Source: DASRHT01 sp035293765 (lineage in GTDB: Bacteria; Chloroflexota; Ktedonobacteria; Ktedonobacterales; Ktedonobacteraceae). Taken from it: a stretch of DNA of 64,000 nucleotides. Position numbers and translations under genes: made by a program. Position 1 is the first letter of the stretch. Each line of letters starts with the position of its first letter. The notes under the pieces are model-generated. The model made no database searches. It was not told the DNA's origin and saw only the letters and a program-made list of their open reading frames with translations. Where the stretch lies: assembly GCA_035293765.1 (NCBI GenBank), contig DATGMF010000055.1, forward strand, positions 1-64,000, given 5' to 3'. This document shows, piece by piece, positions 1 to 7,846 of the stretch.

Positions 1-1
1 A

Positions 2-265
2 GAAAGCTATACCAGCAAAGCCAGTTTCCTGGACCTGGACCCCATTCCAACGTACCGGTCTGATGATGAGACCGAGTATCCCTTTAGCGGCAAGCGGATG
101 GGACGGAGAAACCGTCTCTATCGCACCAAAGACGGACGCAAGATCTGCGCCGATGTCAACGGCTCGTATAACATCTTGCGCAAACGTAGACCTGATGCCT
201 TCTCGGAGGCAAAGGGAGTAGCGGCCTATGTAGTTCAGCCTTTGCGGTTAGCAGTAACCGTCTAA
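2..265 (+). CDS. 3' end of TnpB-like (IS200/IS605 OrfB) protein, partial
   Basis: The window opens inside a reading frame that runs to a TAA stop at 263-265 (87 residues visible). It contains ESYTSKASFLD near the start and ADVNGSYNILRK about 60 residues later. These match the end of the RuvC-like/zinc-ribbon region of TnpB proteins, where the last catalytic Asp lies in the A-D-x-N-x-[AS]-x-N-I motif. TnpB is an RNA-guided nuclease encoded by IS200/IS605 elements. Only the C-terminus is present, so it cannot be said whether the gene is intact or whether a TnpA transposase lies upstream. In known elements the guide (omega) RNA overlaps the gene's 3' end and runs to the element's right end, which here would be roughly 200-360. 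The family call is fairly firm; activity is unknown. Confidence 0.8.
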   Translation, partial: ESYTSKASFLDLDPIPTYRSDDETEYPFSGKRMGRRNRLYRTKDGRKICADVNGSYNILRKRRPDAFSEAKGVAAYVVQPLRLAVTV

Positions 266-324
266 ATCAAACAAAAGATATGGAGGTCTATGGATGTCCA
301 CGTTTTTTGGAACTATACTTACAT

Positions 325-367
325 ATGATAGAAGCTTCGCCTGTTGGAAGACATCAGGCGATATCAT
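325..367. repeat. Imperfect palindrome after tnpB, possible element right end
   Basis: CGCCTG (338-343) pairs with CAGGCG (355-360) around an 11-nt loop, and ATGATA (325-330) can pair with TATCAT (362-367) further out. IS200/IS605 ends carry subterminal hairpins of this kind, so this may mark the right end of the element whose tnpB ends at 265. It also lies just upstream of the next gene's leader. A near-palindrome AGTATT/AATACT (368-373 and 383-388) follows directly and could be an operator for that gene. Confidence 0.4.
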
Positions 368-408
368 AGTATTTCTAGAGAGAATACTGCATTAGAGGAG
401 CAAGCGCT

Positions 409-2256
409 ATGACTACGATACCAGGCGTCAAGTTGATCCCGAGAAGAGTTTTGTTTGGCAATCCTGAAAAAGCGAGCCCGCAAATCTCGCCTGATGGCAC
501 AAAGATGGCTTACCTGGCACCCGTCAATGATGTGCTCAACGTGTGGGTTGGCGAGGTAGGTGGGGACGACTACCGGCCTGTAACGCAGGATAGAGACAGA
601 GGAGTACGCTTCTATTTCTGGGCTCTCGATAACAGGCATATCCTCTACATTCAGGATGTCGGAGGAAACGAGAACTGGCGTCTCTACGCCACGAACCTGG
701 AAACAAAAGAGACGCGGGACCTGACTCCCTTCGAGAACGTCCAGGTGCGGCTGGTTGCCCATGATAAGCACTTTCCCAATGAACTGCTCATTGCCATGAA
801 CAAAGAGAATCCGCAGGTTCATGATGTCTATCACCTTGACTTGATCACCGGCGAGCTTGCTCTGCGGGCCAAAAATCCTGGTAATATTGCCGACTGGGTC
901 GCTGATACAGCGTTTAAAGTACGTGGCGCGATGGTGGCTATGCCTGATGGTGGGCTGGAACTGCTGATACGCGATAATGAGGAGAGTGAGTGGAGAAAAA
1001 TTGTGAGCTGGGGGCCGGATGACGCTCTCGGTAGCGGCTCTGTAGGCTTCACTAAAGATGGTCAGGCGATCTACCTGGAAGATGCGCGCAACGCCAATGC
1101 CGTCCGCCTGGTCAAGCTGCATCTGGGCAGTGGCGACCTCTCCGTTATCGCGCAAGATCCCCATTATGACGTTGGAGCGGTGATGATCCATCCCGATACC
1201 TATGAGGCGCAAGCCGTTGCCTTCAACAGGGATCGGGTCGAGTGGCAGGTACTCGACGAAGCGGTCAAGCGGGACTTTGACATGATCCGCCAGATCCATC
1301 CCGGGGACTTCGCCATCACGAGCCGCGATGATGCCGATAATACCTGGGTAATCGCCTTTACCGTCGATAACGGGCCGGTTGCTTATTACGCCTACAATCG
1401 GCGAAAGCAAAGCGCGGAATTCCTTTTCAACAATCAGCCTGAGTTGAGTCAGTATGCTATGGCGGCCATGCAGCCGGTGGCCTTTACCGCACGCGACGGT
1501 CTGACCATTCATGGCTACCTGACCTTGCCTCCTGGCGAGCGCAATAAAAACCTGCCGCTGGTGCTGAATGTGCATGGAGGTCCCTGGGCGCGCAACACCT
1601 GGGGATATATGCCTGAGGCGCAATGGCTTGCCAATCGGGGCTATGCCTGCTTCCAGGTAAATTATCGTGGCTCAACCGGCTATGGCAAAGACTTTTTGAA
1701 CGCGGGCGATAGGGAATGGGGACGCAAGATGCATAATGATCTGGTCGATGCCGTCAACTGGGCCGTGGAACAGGGAATCGCCGATCCCAAGAAAGTAGCC
1801 ATTTATGGGGGATCGTATGGTGGCTATGCGGCCCTGGTCGGCGCCACTTTTACCCCTGATCTCTTCTGCTGCGCGGTAGACATCGTCGGCCCAAGTAACC
1901 TGGTAACGTTAATTAAAACCATTCCTCCCTACTGGTCAGTCATGCTGGGTACATTTCATAAACGCGTTGGCAATCCCGATACTGAAGAGGAATTCCTGCA
2001 ATCGCGTTCTCCTCTGTTCAGGGTTGATCAGATCAAGATCCCCATGCTGATCGCGCAGGGAGCCAACGACCCGCGCGTCAAGCAGGCCGAGTCCGAGCAG
2101 ATCGTCGCGGCCATGAAGAGCAAGGGGATTGATTACGAATACATCCTTTTCCCGGACGAGGGCCACGGCTTCGCCAAACCCGAAAACCGGCTCAAATTCT
2201 ACGCCGCCGCCGAAAAATTTCTCGCCCAACACCTCGGCGGGCGCTACGAAGCATAA
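409..2256 (+). CDS. S9 family serine peptidase (acylaminoacyl-peptidase / prolyl oligopeptidase type)
   Basis: Predicted cytoplasmic serine peptidase of 615 residues that would cleave short peptides. Residues about 20-345 have the repetitive pattern of the N-terminal beta-propeller (for example DGTKMAYLAPVND). The C-terminal third is an alpha/beta-hydrolase domain. The nucleophile is Ser469 in YGGSYGGYA; the acid is probably Asp554 in GANDPRV and the base His586 in DEGHGF. The oxyanion region HGGPWAR is present. No signal peptide is seen. The ATG at 409 is preceded by GAGGAG at a good distance. Length is normal for the family. It stands alone between a TnpB remnant and prs. Substrate (acyl-amino acid versus dipeptidyl) cannot be decided from sequence alone. 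Confidence 0.93.
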   Translation: MTTIPGVKLIPRRVLFGNPEKASPQISPDGTKMAYLAPVNDVLNVWVGEVGGDDYRPVTQDRDRGVRFYFWALDNRHILYIQDVGGNENWRLYATNLETKETRDLTPFENVQVRLVAHDKHFPNELLIAMNKENPQVHDVYHLDLITGELALRAKNPGNIADWVADTAFKVRGAMVAMPDGGLELLIRDNEESEWRKIVSWGPDDALGSGSVGFTKDGQAIYLEDARNANAVRLVKLHLGSGDLSVIAQDPHYDVGAVMIHPDTYEAQAVAFNRDRVEWQVLDEAVKRDFDMIRQIHPGDFAITSRDDADNTWVIAFTVDNGPVAYYAYNRRKQSAEFLFNNQPELSQYAMAAMQPVAFTARDGLTIHGYLTLPPGERNKNLPLVLNVHGGPWARNTWGYMPEAQWLANRGYACFQVNYRGSTGYGKDFLNAGDREWGRKMHNDLVDAVNWAVEQGIADPKKVAIYGGSYGGYAALVGATFTPDLFCCAVDIVGPSNLVTLIKTIPPYWSVMLGTFHKRVGNPDTEEEFLQSRSPLFRVDQIKIPMLIAQGANDPRVKQAESEQIVAAMKSKGIDYEYILFPDEGHGFAKPENRLKFYAAAEKFLAQHLGGRYEA

Positions 2257-2279
2257 TACCAGCGTTACCGTTAATGTAA

Positions 2280-2300
2280 GGGTAGCCCTCGCGGCTACCC
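2280..2300 (+). terminator. Hairpin after S9 peptidase gene
   Basis: GGGTAGCC and GGCTACCC form a perfect 8-bp stem around CTCGC, 24 nt after the stop codon. No T-run follows, so it may act as a transcript end-protecting hairpin or belong to the GTAGGG-type palindromes seen elsewhere in the window. Confidence 0.4.
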
Positions 2301-2406
2301 CTCACGACCCAATGCGATCTAATGCGACCCAATGTTATGCGATAGCAAGCTGATCCAGCCCTGATCACGCAAGTGGTGGTCCACCTTTTTTAAGAGGAGG
2401 TAAGCA

Positions 2407-3360
2407 ATGATAAATGATGACCCGATGATGGTATTTGCAGGTAGTGGGAGTTTACGGCTCACCGCGCGCATTTGTCAGTACTTACAAATCGAGCAGGGGA
2501 AAAACGAGACCATCCGCTTCTCCGAGGGCAATATCTTCGTACGTATTCAGGAGAACGTGCGCGGGCGCCACGTCTATATCGTCCAATCGACCGTTTTCCC
2601 CACCAACGATAACTTCGTAGAACTCCTCTTCTGGATCGATGCCTTCAAGCGGGCGGGCGCGGCAACCGTCACCGTCCTTATCCCCTACTTCAGCTATGCC
2701 AAAGGCGACAAAAAGGACGAGCCGCGGGTCTCGATTCGGGCGCGTGTCTGTGCGGATGCTATTGAGGTGGCCGGAGCGGACCGCGTCGTCACGATGGACC
2801 TGCACGCGCCGCAGATCCAGGGCTTTTTCCACAGGCCGGTCGATAACCTGTACGCGCTGCCTATCCTCTGTGAGCGCATCATCGCCATGCAGCTCCAGGA
2901 TATGGTCATCGTCTCGCCCGATGTCGGTTTTGCCAAGCAGGCCAGGCATTTTGCATCCTGCCTGGGCGTCTCTATTGCCATCGCTGACAAAGAGCGGCGG
3001 GGCCATGATGAGAGGGCCGATGTTTTGCAGATCATCGGCGATGTCAGGAATAAGACTGCCGTCATCGTAGACGATTTCACCATCTCAGGCGGCACGCTAG
3101 CCAGCGTCGCAGCCATGCTTGTCAAATACGGCGCGCGCGCCGTCTACGCTGCTGTGACCCACGGCGTCCTCACCGGCGATGCCGTCGAGCGTATTGATCG
3201 CAGCCCGATCAAACGCCTCTTCTTCACCGACACCGTCGAAAATCAACCGGTGCAGTTCTCAGAAAAGATCGAGATTGTCTCAGTCGCCTCGCTTTTCGGC
3301 GAAGCAATCAAGCGCATTCATAACCGCGAAAGCATCAGCGAAATGTTCCCTGAATATTAG
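2407..3360 (+). CDS. prs: Ribose-phosphate pyrophosphokinase (PRPP synthetase)
   Basis: Makes PRPP from ribose 5-phosphate and ATP for nucleotide, histidine and tryptophan synthesis. The 317-residue length is typical. The N-terminal half has the family signature PYFSYAKGDKKDEPR and then RVVTMDLHAPQIQGFF, the divalent-ion/ATP region. The PRPP-binding loop is VDDFTISGGT at residues 221-230. The classical bacterial loop is closer to DDMIDTGGT, so this is a divergent branch whose SGGT ending recalls phosphate-independent PRPP synthetases; that subtype is inference. GAGGAGG-like ribosome site (AAGAGGAGG) lies 6 nt before the ATG. It stands alone between the peptidase and a kinase gene with its own promoter. 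Confidence 0.92.
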   Translation: MINDDPMMVFAGSGSLRLTARICQYLQIEQGKNETIRFSEGNIFVRIQENVRGRHVYIVQSTVFPTNDNFVELLFWIDAFKRAGAATVTVLIPYFSYAKGDKKDEPRVSIRARVCADAIEVAGADRVVTMDLHAPQIQGFFHRPVDNLYALPILCERIIAMQLQDMVIVSPDVGFAKQARHFASCLGVSIAIADKERRGHDERADVLQIIGDVRNKTAVIVDDFTISGGTLASVAAMLVKYGARAVYAAVTHGVLTGDAVERIDRSPIKRLFFTDTVENQPVQFSEKIEIVSVASLFGEAIKRIHNRESISEMFPEY

Positions 3361-3478
3361 CTGTTGGCGAACAGAAAAGGTGCGCAGAGGAAAATGTGGT
3401 TGGAGTTGCGTTAATATAGTAAATGCTGGTCACAAAGCGGAACGAAGGATAGCCTTTTTTGGTTAAAACCGCAGCATC

Positions 3479-3507
3479 ATGACACAGCCGAATGGATGGT
3501 GTATAAT
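3479..3507 (+). promoter_or_regulatory. Sigma-70-type promoter of the kinase-FHA gene
   Basis: ATGACA (3479-3484), a 17-bp spacer and a perfect TATAAT (3502-3507). The predicted start near 3514 gives a leader of about 35 nt before the ATG at 3549, with AAGAGGAG as ribosome site. Confidence 0.7.
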
Positions 3508-3548
3508 GTAGCCGCTAATAGTAGCCTTAGTTAAGAGGAGTTCGCGCA

Positions 3549-4775
3549 ATGAATGGTGACATGATAGGACGTGTCATCAAAGGTCGTTACAAGCTAATCG
3601 ATGAGCGTGGGCGGGGCAGCTTTGCCACCGTGTACGTAGCGCGTGACCGGGAAAATAACCGTATCTATGCTATAAAAGTGATGCATATTGAACTCTCGAA
3701 CGAAGAGGAACTGCTAGCTCGTTTCCAGAGGGAGGCCCACATCCTCCTGAATCTTAATGATCCTCATGTGGTAAGGATTATTGATTACGGGAATGATAAT
3801 AATACGCATTATATCGTCATGGATTACATAGATGGTCAGAGCCTGAAATACCACATGTTGCAGGAAGGCCAGATGGACCCGTTGCATGCGCTCAATTATG
3901 CCCATCAGATAGCCGAGGGGCTGGACGCAGCTTACAAACAGGGGGTCGTGCATCGCGATATTAAGCCGCAGAATATCCTCATCAACAGCAGTGATATGGT
4001 GAAGATAACCGACTTCGGCCTGGCGCGTAGCCGAGAAACCGTCACTCTGACCCAGTCCAATGTATTTATGGGGACGGCCTACTATATCTCGCCGGAGCAG
4101 GCGGAGAGCGGGCGCTCGGCGGATACCCGCTCCGATCTCTATTCCGTTGCCACCGTCCTGTTTGAAATGCTGACGGGCCGTCCTCCCTACGAAGGGGAGA
4201 CGGCAGTAGACATCGTAATTAAGCACATGAACGACAAAGTCCCTTCCGCCTGTCGCTTACGCCCCGGTCTGCCTATAGAGGTAGATTATTTTATGCAGAA
4301 GGCGCTGGCTAAATCGCCCTCGGACCGCTACGCGACCCCTCGGGAGTTTATCGGCGCGCTTGAACAACTGCAGGAGCGTATTCAGGCCATGCCTCCAATC
4401 GAGCGAGTTGCACGGCCTGGAGATGTCAATGGGAAGGCGAGCCAGGCCAAGCCTGCGGCAGCGGCACAGAAGGAGGCTCGCATCATCGTTATTGCCAGCG
4501 GGCAGTCTATTCCGTTGAATGGTGACTTGATGGTGGTGGGAAGGCAGGACCCGACCCTGGGGATATTCCCAGAGATTAACTTAGCCGACAAAACGGTCGG
4601 GCGGCGGCATGCATATGTGCGTTTTCAGCAAGGAAAGTATACCGTTGAAGATCTTAATGCTCTGAATAAGACTCGCTTGAATGGAGTAATTTTGGCACCG
4701 CATGAGGAGCGAGCCCTCAAAGATGGCGATGTGATACGTTTTGGTAGCGTTGAGGTGCGCTTTGAATTGCGATAA
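3549..4775 (+). CDS. Ser/Thr protein kinase with C-terminal FHA domain
   Basis: Hanks-type kinase of 408 residues. Residues about 11-275 are the kinase domain: glycine loop GRGSFATVYV, ATP-anchoring Lys43 (YAIKV), catalytic loop HRDIKPQN with Asp137, and DFG with Asp155. The segment 275-315 is a flexible linker. Residues about 318-405 form an FHA fold with VVGRQDP, GRRHAYV and LNGV, the parts that contact phosphothreonine. No membrane segment is visible, so it should be cytosolic. A kinase and its own phosphothreonine reader in one chain suggests it recruits phosphorylated partners, perhaps the FHA protein encoded next. It heads a same-strand series of three signalling genes. Confidence 0.93.
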   Translation: MNGDMIGRVIKGRYKLIDERGRGSFATVYVARDRENNRIYAIKVMHIELSNEEELLARFQREAHILLNLNDPHVVRIIDYGNDNNTHYIVMDYIDGQSLKYHMLQEGQMDPLHALNYAHQIAEGLDAAYKQGVVHRDIKPQNILINSSDMVKITDFGLARSRETVTLTQSNVFMGTAYYISPEQAESGRSADTRSDLYSVATVLFEMLTGRPPYEGETAVDIVIKHMNDKVPSACRLRPGLPIEVDYFMQKALAKSPSDRYATPREFIGALEQLQERIQAMPPIERVARPGDVNGKASQAKPAAAAQKEARIIVIASGQSIPLNGDLMVVGRQDPTLGIFPEINLADKTVGRRHAYVRFQQGKYTVEDLNALNKTRLNGVILAPHEERALKDGDVIRFGSVEVRFELR

Positions 4776-4779
4776 AGTT

Positions 4780-4817
4780 GTAGGGGTGCCCCTGGCGGGT
4801 GCCCGATCCAGATCGGG
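4780..4817. repeat. GTAGGG-type palindromic repeat
   Basis: Begins GTAGGGGTGCCCC just after the kinase stop codon and contains the perfect arm pair CCCGATC/GATCGGG (4802-4808 and 4811-4817). Similar GTAGGG-led palindromes occur at 49498, 53684 and 60427. It probably belongs to a dispersed non-coding repeat family and may also serve as a transcript end. Confidence 0.45.
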
Positions 4818-4913
4818 TGGCAGCAGGCTCGTTCCCGCGAACATCGCTTTTGTGTAGAAGGTATCGGTGGGAGAGATGAAACGCCGCCCCTATGACCGGA
4901 GGGGTGAACTGTT

Positions 4914-6086
4914 ATGAGAGGATCGTTAATGATAGTTTTAGCAGCGCTTCCTGTTACTATCCAGGTGGTCGTGATTGCTGCCGTTGTCATTGTTCTCCTT
5001 GTAGGAGGAGGCATCTTTCTGCTGCTACGGAGCCGCAAGAATGCAGGTGGCAAGGCCGTTAGCGGAGTGAGTGATTGGCAGCGCCAGCAAGGAGCTGCGG
5101 GCGCGTGGAACCAGCAGGCTGCGGCAGGCGCGTGGGGTCAACAGCAGCAGCCAGGCGGTTGGGGCATGCAAAACCAGCAACAGCCACAACCAGGCGGTTG
5201 GGGTGCGCAAAACCAGCAACAGCCTGGCGCATGGGGAGCGGGCGCGCAGAATTCAATGCCAGGGCAGCAAAATACCGGTCCCTGGGGAGGTCAGAGCGGC
5301 CAGAGCCCGGCGCAACAACCAGCCTGGGGCGCTCAGAATGCCGCACAGCAGCCAGCCCAGCCAGCCAATCCGTGGGGCACGGCGGGGCAGGCGCAAAACC
5401 CGTGGGGACAGCCAGCACAGGGAGCTGCTCAGCAAGGGGCAGGAGCCTGGGGCAGCCCACCACAGCCAGCCGCCCAGTCGTCTCCCTGGGATTCCGCGCC
5501 CGCAGCCGCTCAGGCGCCGTCGTGGGGCAATCCTCAGGCGCAACAGGGGCAACCTTCTTTCGGTAGCAGTAATCCCTCCTGGGGGCAGCCAGCACCGGCA
5601 GCGCAGGACCCCTGGGCTGCACCAGCCGCGGCCTCTTCTCCACCTTCGTGGCAGCAGGGAGGCTTTGGGCAGAACATCTCCACCCCTGGCATGAAACCAG
5701 ATTCGGGCGCTTTGTTCGGTTCTATGGATGCGGATAAAACCGTGCTGCGGTCCGCGGGCGCACCCGTTCAGCCGCCGGGAGCGGGTCTTGGCATTATCCG
5801 CGTCGAAGAAGGGAAAGAGCCCGGTCGCATTTACGAGATCCGCAAGGAATCACTCAGCATCGGGCGTAGCCGCGAAAGCGACATCTTCCTTGAGGATCTG
5901 GCCGTCTCTCGCCTGCATGCCTCCATTCTCAATATGGGCAATGGGAGCTATGCGTTGAAGGACGAGGGCAGCGCCAACGGCACAAAGGTCAATGGGCAAC
6001 TGGTCAATAAGTATCAGACCTATCCGTTGCAAGATGGTGATCGTGTCCAGCTCGGTCAAACCGTGCTCGTTTTCGCCAGGCGCTAA
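4914..6086 (+). CDS. Membrane-anchored FHA-domain protein with WG/Q-rich linker
   Basis: 390 residues. A short N-terminus leads into one hydrophobic segment (about residues 6-38, ending in charged RSRKN), so the rest should face the cytoplasm. Residues about 55-250 are low-complexity, rich in Gln, Pro, Ala, Gly and regularly spaced Trp (repeating GGWG, GAWG and PWG units with QNQQQP between). The C-terminal 100 residues are an FHA domain: SIGRSRESDI, SRLHASIL, DEGSANGTKVNG. FHA domains bind phosphothreonine, so this is a plausible docking protein for the kinases on either side. The low-complexity part creates several long false frames. The ATG at 4914 follows GGAGGGG. Function beyond phospho-binding is unknown. 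Confidence 0.88.
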   Translation: MRGSLMIVLAALPVTIQVVVIAAVVIVLLVGGGIFLLLRSRKNAGGKAVSGVSDWQRQQGAAGAWNQQAAAGAWGQQQQPGGWGMQNQQQPQPGGWGAQNQQQPGAWGAGAQNSMPGQQNTGPWGGQSGQSPAQQPAWGAQNAAQQPAQPANPWGTAGQAQNPWGQPAQGAAQQGAGAWGSPPQPAAQSSPWDSAPAAAQAPSWGNPQAQQGQPSFGSSNPSWGQPAPAAQDPWAAPAAASSPPSWQQGGFGQNISTPGMKPDSGALFGSMDADKTVLRSAGAPVQPPGAGLGIIRVEEGKEPGRIYEIRKESLSIGRSRESDIFLEDLAVSRLHASILNMGNGSYALKDEGSANGTKVNGQLVNKYQTYPLQDGDRVQLGQTVLVFARR

Positions 6087-6212
6087 GATGGGGCTTGTTG
6101 GGCGCATTCATCCGAGCGCGCCCACTAGCAGATAGAGAGGGAAGCAGCGGCACACGCGCATAATATTCACTGTTGGGGGTGGATGGATGCGCGCAGGTGG
6201 CTCGACAATACC

Positions 6213-7298
6213 ATGCAGCAAGACGATCTAATTGGAAAAACGCTTGGCAATTATCGTATCCTGAGCACGCTCGGGCAGGGAGGAATGGCGCGAGTCTATA
6301 AGGCATACCAGGAAAATCTTGACCGGGAAGTGGCGGTAAAAGTGCTTCCCCCGTGGTATGCCGCAGACCGCAGCTTTGTAGAACGTTTCAATCTGGAGGC
6401 CCGCCTGGTTGCCAGGCTGTCGCATCCAAATATCGTAACGGTCCACGATGCCAGCGAGCAGCATGGTCATCTCTATATTGTGATGCAACTGGTGGATGGA
6501 GGAACTCTCAAACACCGCCTGGACCAGTTGCAGACTGAAGGCAGGGCGATGGAGGTGGCGGAGGTTGTCTCCGTCTTCACTCAGCTTGCCGATGCGCTGA
6601 CGTATGCTCACCACCAGGGCGTGATTCACCGCGATATCAAGCCGGTGAACGTCCTCATGGATCGTTCAGGGCGGCCCATCCTCTCCGACTTTGGCATTGC
6701 GAAGGTTCTTGCCAGCACAAAAACGAACCTGACCCACCCGGGCGCGGGTGTGGGTACGCCGGAGTATATGTCACCGGAGCAGTGCCAGGGAGGCGCAATT
6801 GATGGGCGGGCCGATATCTACGCTCTCGGCGTGATGCTCTTTGAGGCGCAGACCGGGCGTCCTCCCTTCACTGGCGACAATTACCCTGCCCTGGCGCATA
6901 GCCACGTTTACGAAATGCCACCTCGGCCCAGCTCCATTAATCCGGCGATCCACCCTGTAATTGAGCGTGTGATTATGACCGCGCTGATGAAAAAACCGCA
7001 GCAGCGTTTTCAAAAAGCATCCGATATGGCCGAAGCTCTGGCACAGGCGTTGGCCGTTAAGGTTCCCCAGGCAGGATACGCCGGGATGCAGGCCGCCATA
7101 CCCTATGTGACCCAGAAATCGCCCGTGCTGGATGTTCACCGCGGCGCACTCTACCCCTGTTATAAGTGCCAGCATCTCAATAAAGGCTCAACGCGCTTCT
7201 GCACACGCTGCGGCTATCCGCTCAAGCAATGCACACTATGCGGCGTCCATAACCCGGCTAATAACCGCTTCTGCACCAAATGCGGTCAGCCGCTATGA
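6213..7298 (+). CDS. Ser/Thr protein kinase with C-terminal double zinc ribbon
   Basis: Hanks-type kinase of about 361 residues. The kinase domain has GQGGMARVYKAY (glycine loop), VAVKVL, HRDIKPVN with catalytic Asp141 and DFGIAKV, then GTPEYMSPEQ. The last 55 residues hold four CxxC pairs (CYKC, CTRC, CTLC, CTKC), a double zinc ribbon. A start at 6183 is also open, preceded by a G-rich stretch at very short spacing; the ATG at 6213 gives an N-terminus MQQDDLIGKTLG that fits kinases of this type, so it is preferred. No membrane helix. It closes the kinase-FHA-kinase series. Zinc-ribbon-tailed kinases sit near zinc-ribbon membrane proteins here (10.2-12.5 kb), hinting at a shared module. Confidence 0.9.
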   Translation: MQQDDLIGKTLGNYRILSTLGQGGMARVYKAYQENLDREVAVKVLPPWYAADRSFVERFNLEARLVARLSHPNIVTVHDASEQHGHLYIVMQLVDGGTLKHRLDQLQTEGRAMEVAEVVSVFTQLADALTYAHHQGVIHRDIKPVNVLMDRSGRPILSDFGIAKVLASTKTNLTHPGAGVGTPEYMSPEQCQGGAIDGRADIYALGVMLFEAQTGRPPFTGDNYPALAHSHVYEMPPRPSSINPAIHPVIERVIMTALMKKPQQRFQKASDMAEALAQALAVKVPQAGYAGMQAAIPYVTQKSPVLDVHRGALYPCYKCQHLNKGSTRFCTRCGYPLKQCTLCGVHNPANNRFCTKCGQPL

Positions 7299-7321
7299 GC
7301 GCGGCCCAGGGGAACGCTCGG

Positions 7322-7804
7322 CTAATACACGTATTCATCTGATTGCATGGCATACAGGCGTTCCAGCATTTTACGTTGCTCGTCCACACGTTTGAGGTAG
7401 AGCATGGCTCGCTGTTCTGAGCTTAATGAAAGCAGCGCCCGTACACGCTCGACAATGAAGCTCGGCTGCGTGGGCTTGGTGATGTACTCGATAGCTCCCT
7501 CTTCGAAGCCTTGCATTTGCTCTTTCAAATGCACCAGCGCGCTCACCAACAACACAGGTATCTGCGGGGTAAGATGGTTGGCGCGCAACCAGTGTAATAC
7601 ATCCCATCCAGAGACCGGCTGCATCATCAGGTCAAGTATAATCAGGTGCGGGTTGAATTCTGGAATTACACGAATTGCCTCTTGTCCACTTGAAACTCCG
7701 AGAGCTTCAAAACCGTGGTGGTTCAGGAAAAAACAGAGCACATGTTGAATAGCCGCTTCATCCTCGACGACAAGGACACGGAATTTTTTGGCAGCTTCAT
7801 ACAT
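7322..7804 (-). CDS. Response regulator, receiver domain
   Basis: 160 residues, essentially one CheY-like receiver domain. Acidic pair Glu14-Asp15 (VVEDE), phospho-acceptor Asp58 (LIILDLMM), Ser88 (LLVSAL) and Lys110 (YITKP) are all present. No output domain follows; about 40 residues of helical tail end in YVY. It therefore acts through protein contacts. It lies 42 bp downstream of the histidine kinase gene on the same strand, so the two very likely form one operon and a phosphorelay pair. Ribosome site GAGGTG precedes the ATG. It converges with the kinase/zinc-ribbon gene ending at 7298. Confidence 0.92.
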   Translation of the reverse strand: MYEAAKKFRVLVVEDEAAIQHVLCFFLNHHGFEALGVSSGQEAIRVIPEFNPHLIILDLMMQPVSGWDVLHWLRANHLTPQIPVLLVSALVHLKEQMQGFEEGAIEYITKPTQPSFIVERVRALLSLSSEQRAMLYLKRVDEQRKMLERLYAMQSDEYVY

Positions 7805-7846
7805 TTATTTCACCTCTTCTATCCACCAGCATACTGAATACAACAT

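Noticed and set aside
364..1623. Long minus-strand open frame (419 codons) opposite the S9 peptidase gene
   Set aside because: It is the mirror of a gene with an intact catalytic triad, has no ribosome site and its translation shows no recognisable motif.
5059..5694. Several 100-200-codon frames on both strands in the FHA protein's linker
   Set aside because: All arise from the repetitive WG/Q-rich codons of the real frame; none has a start with ribosome site or a plausible product.
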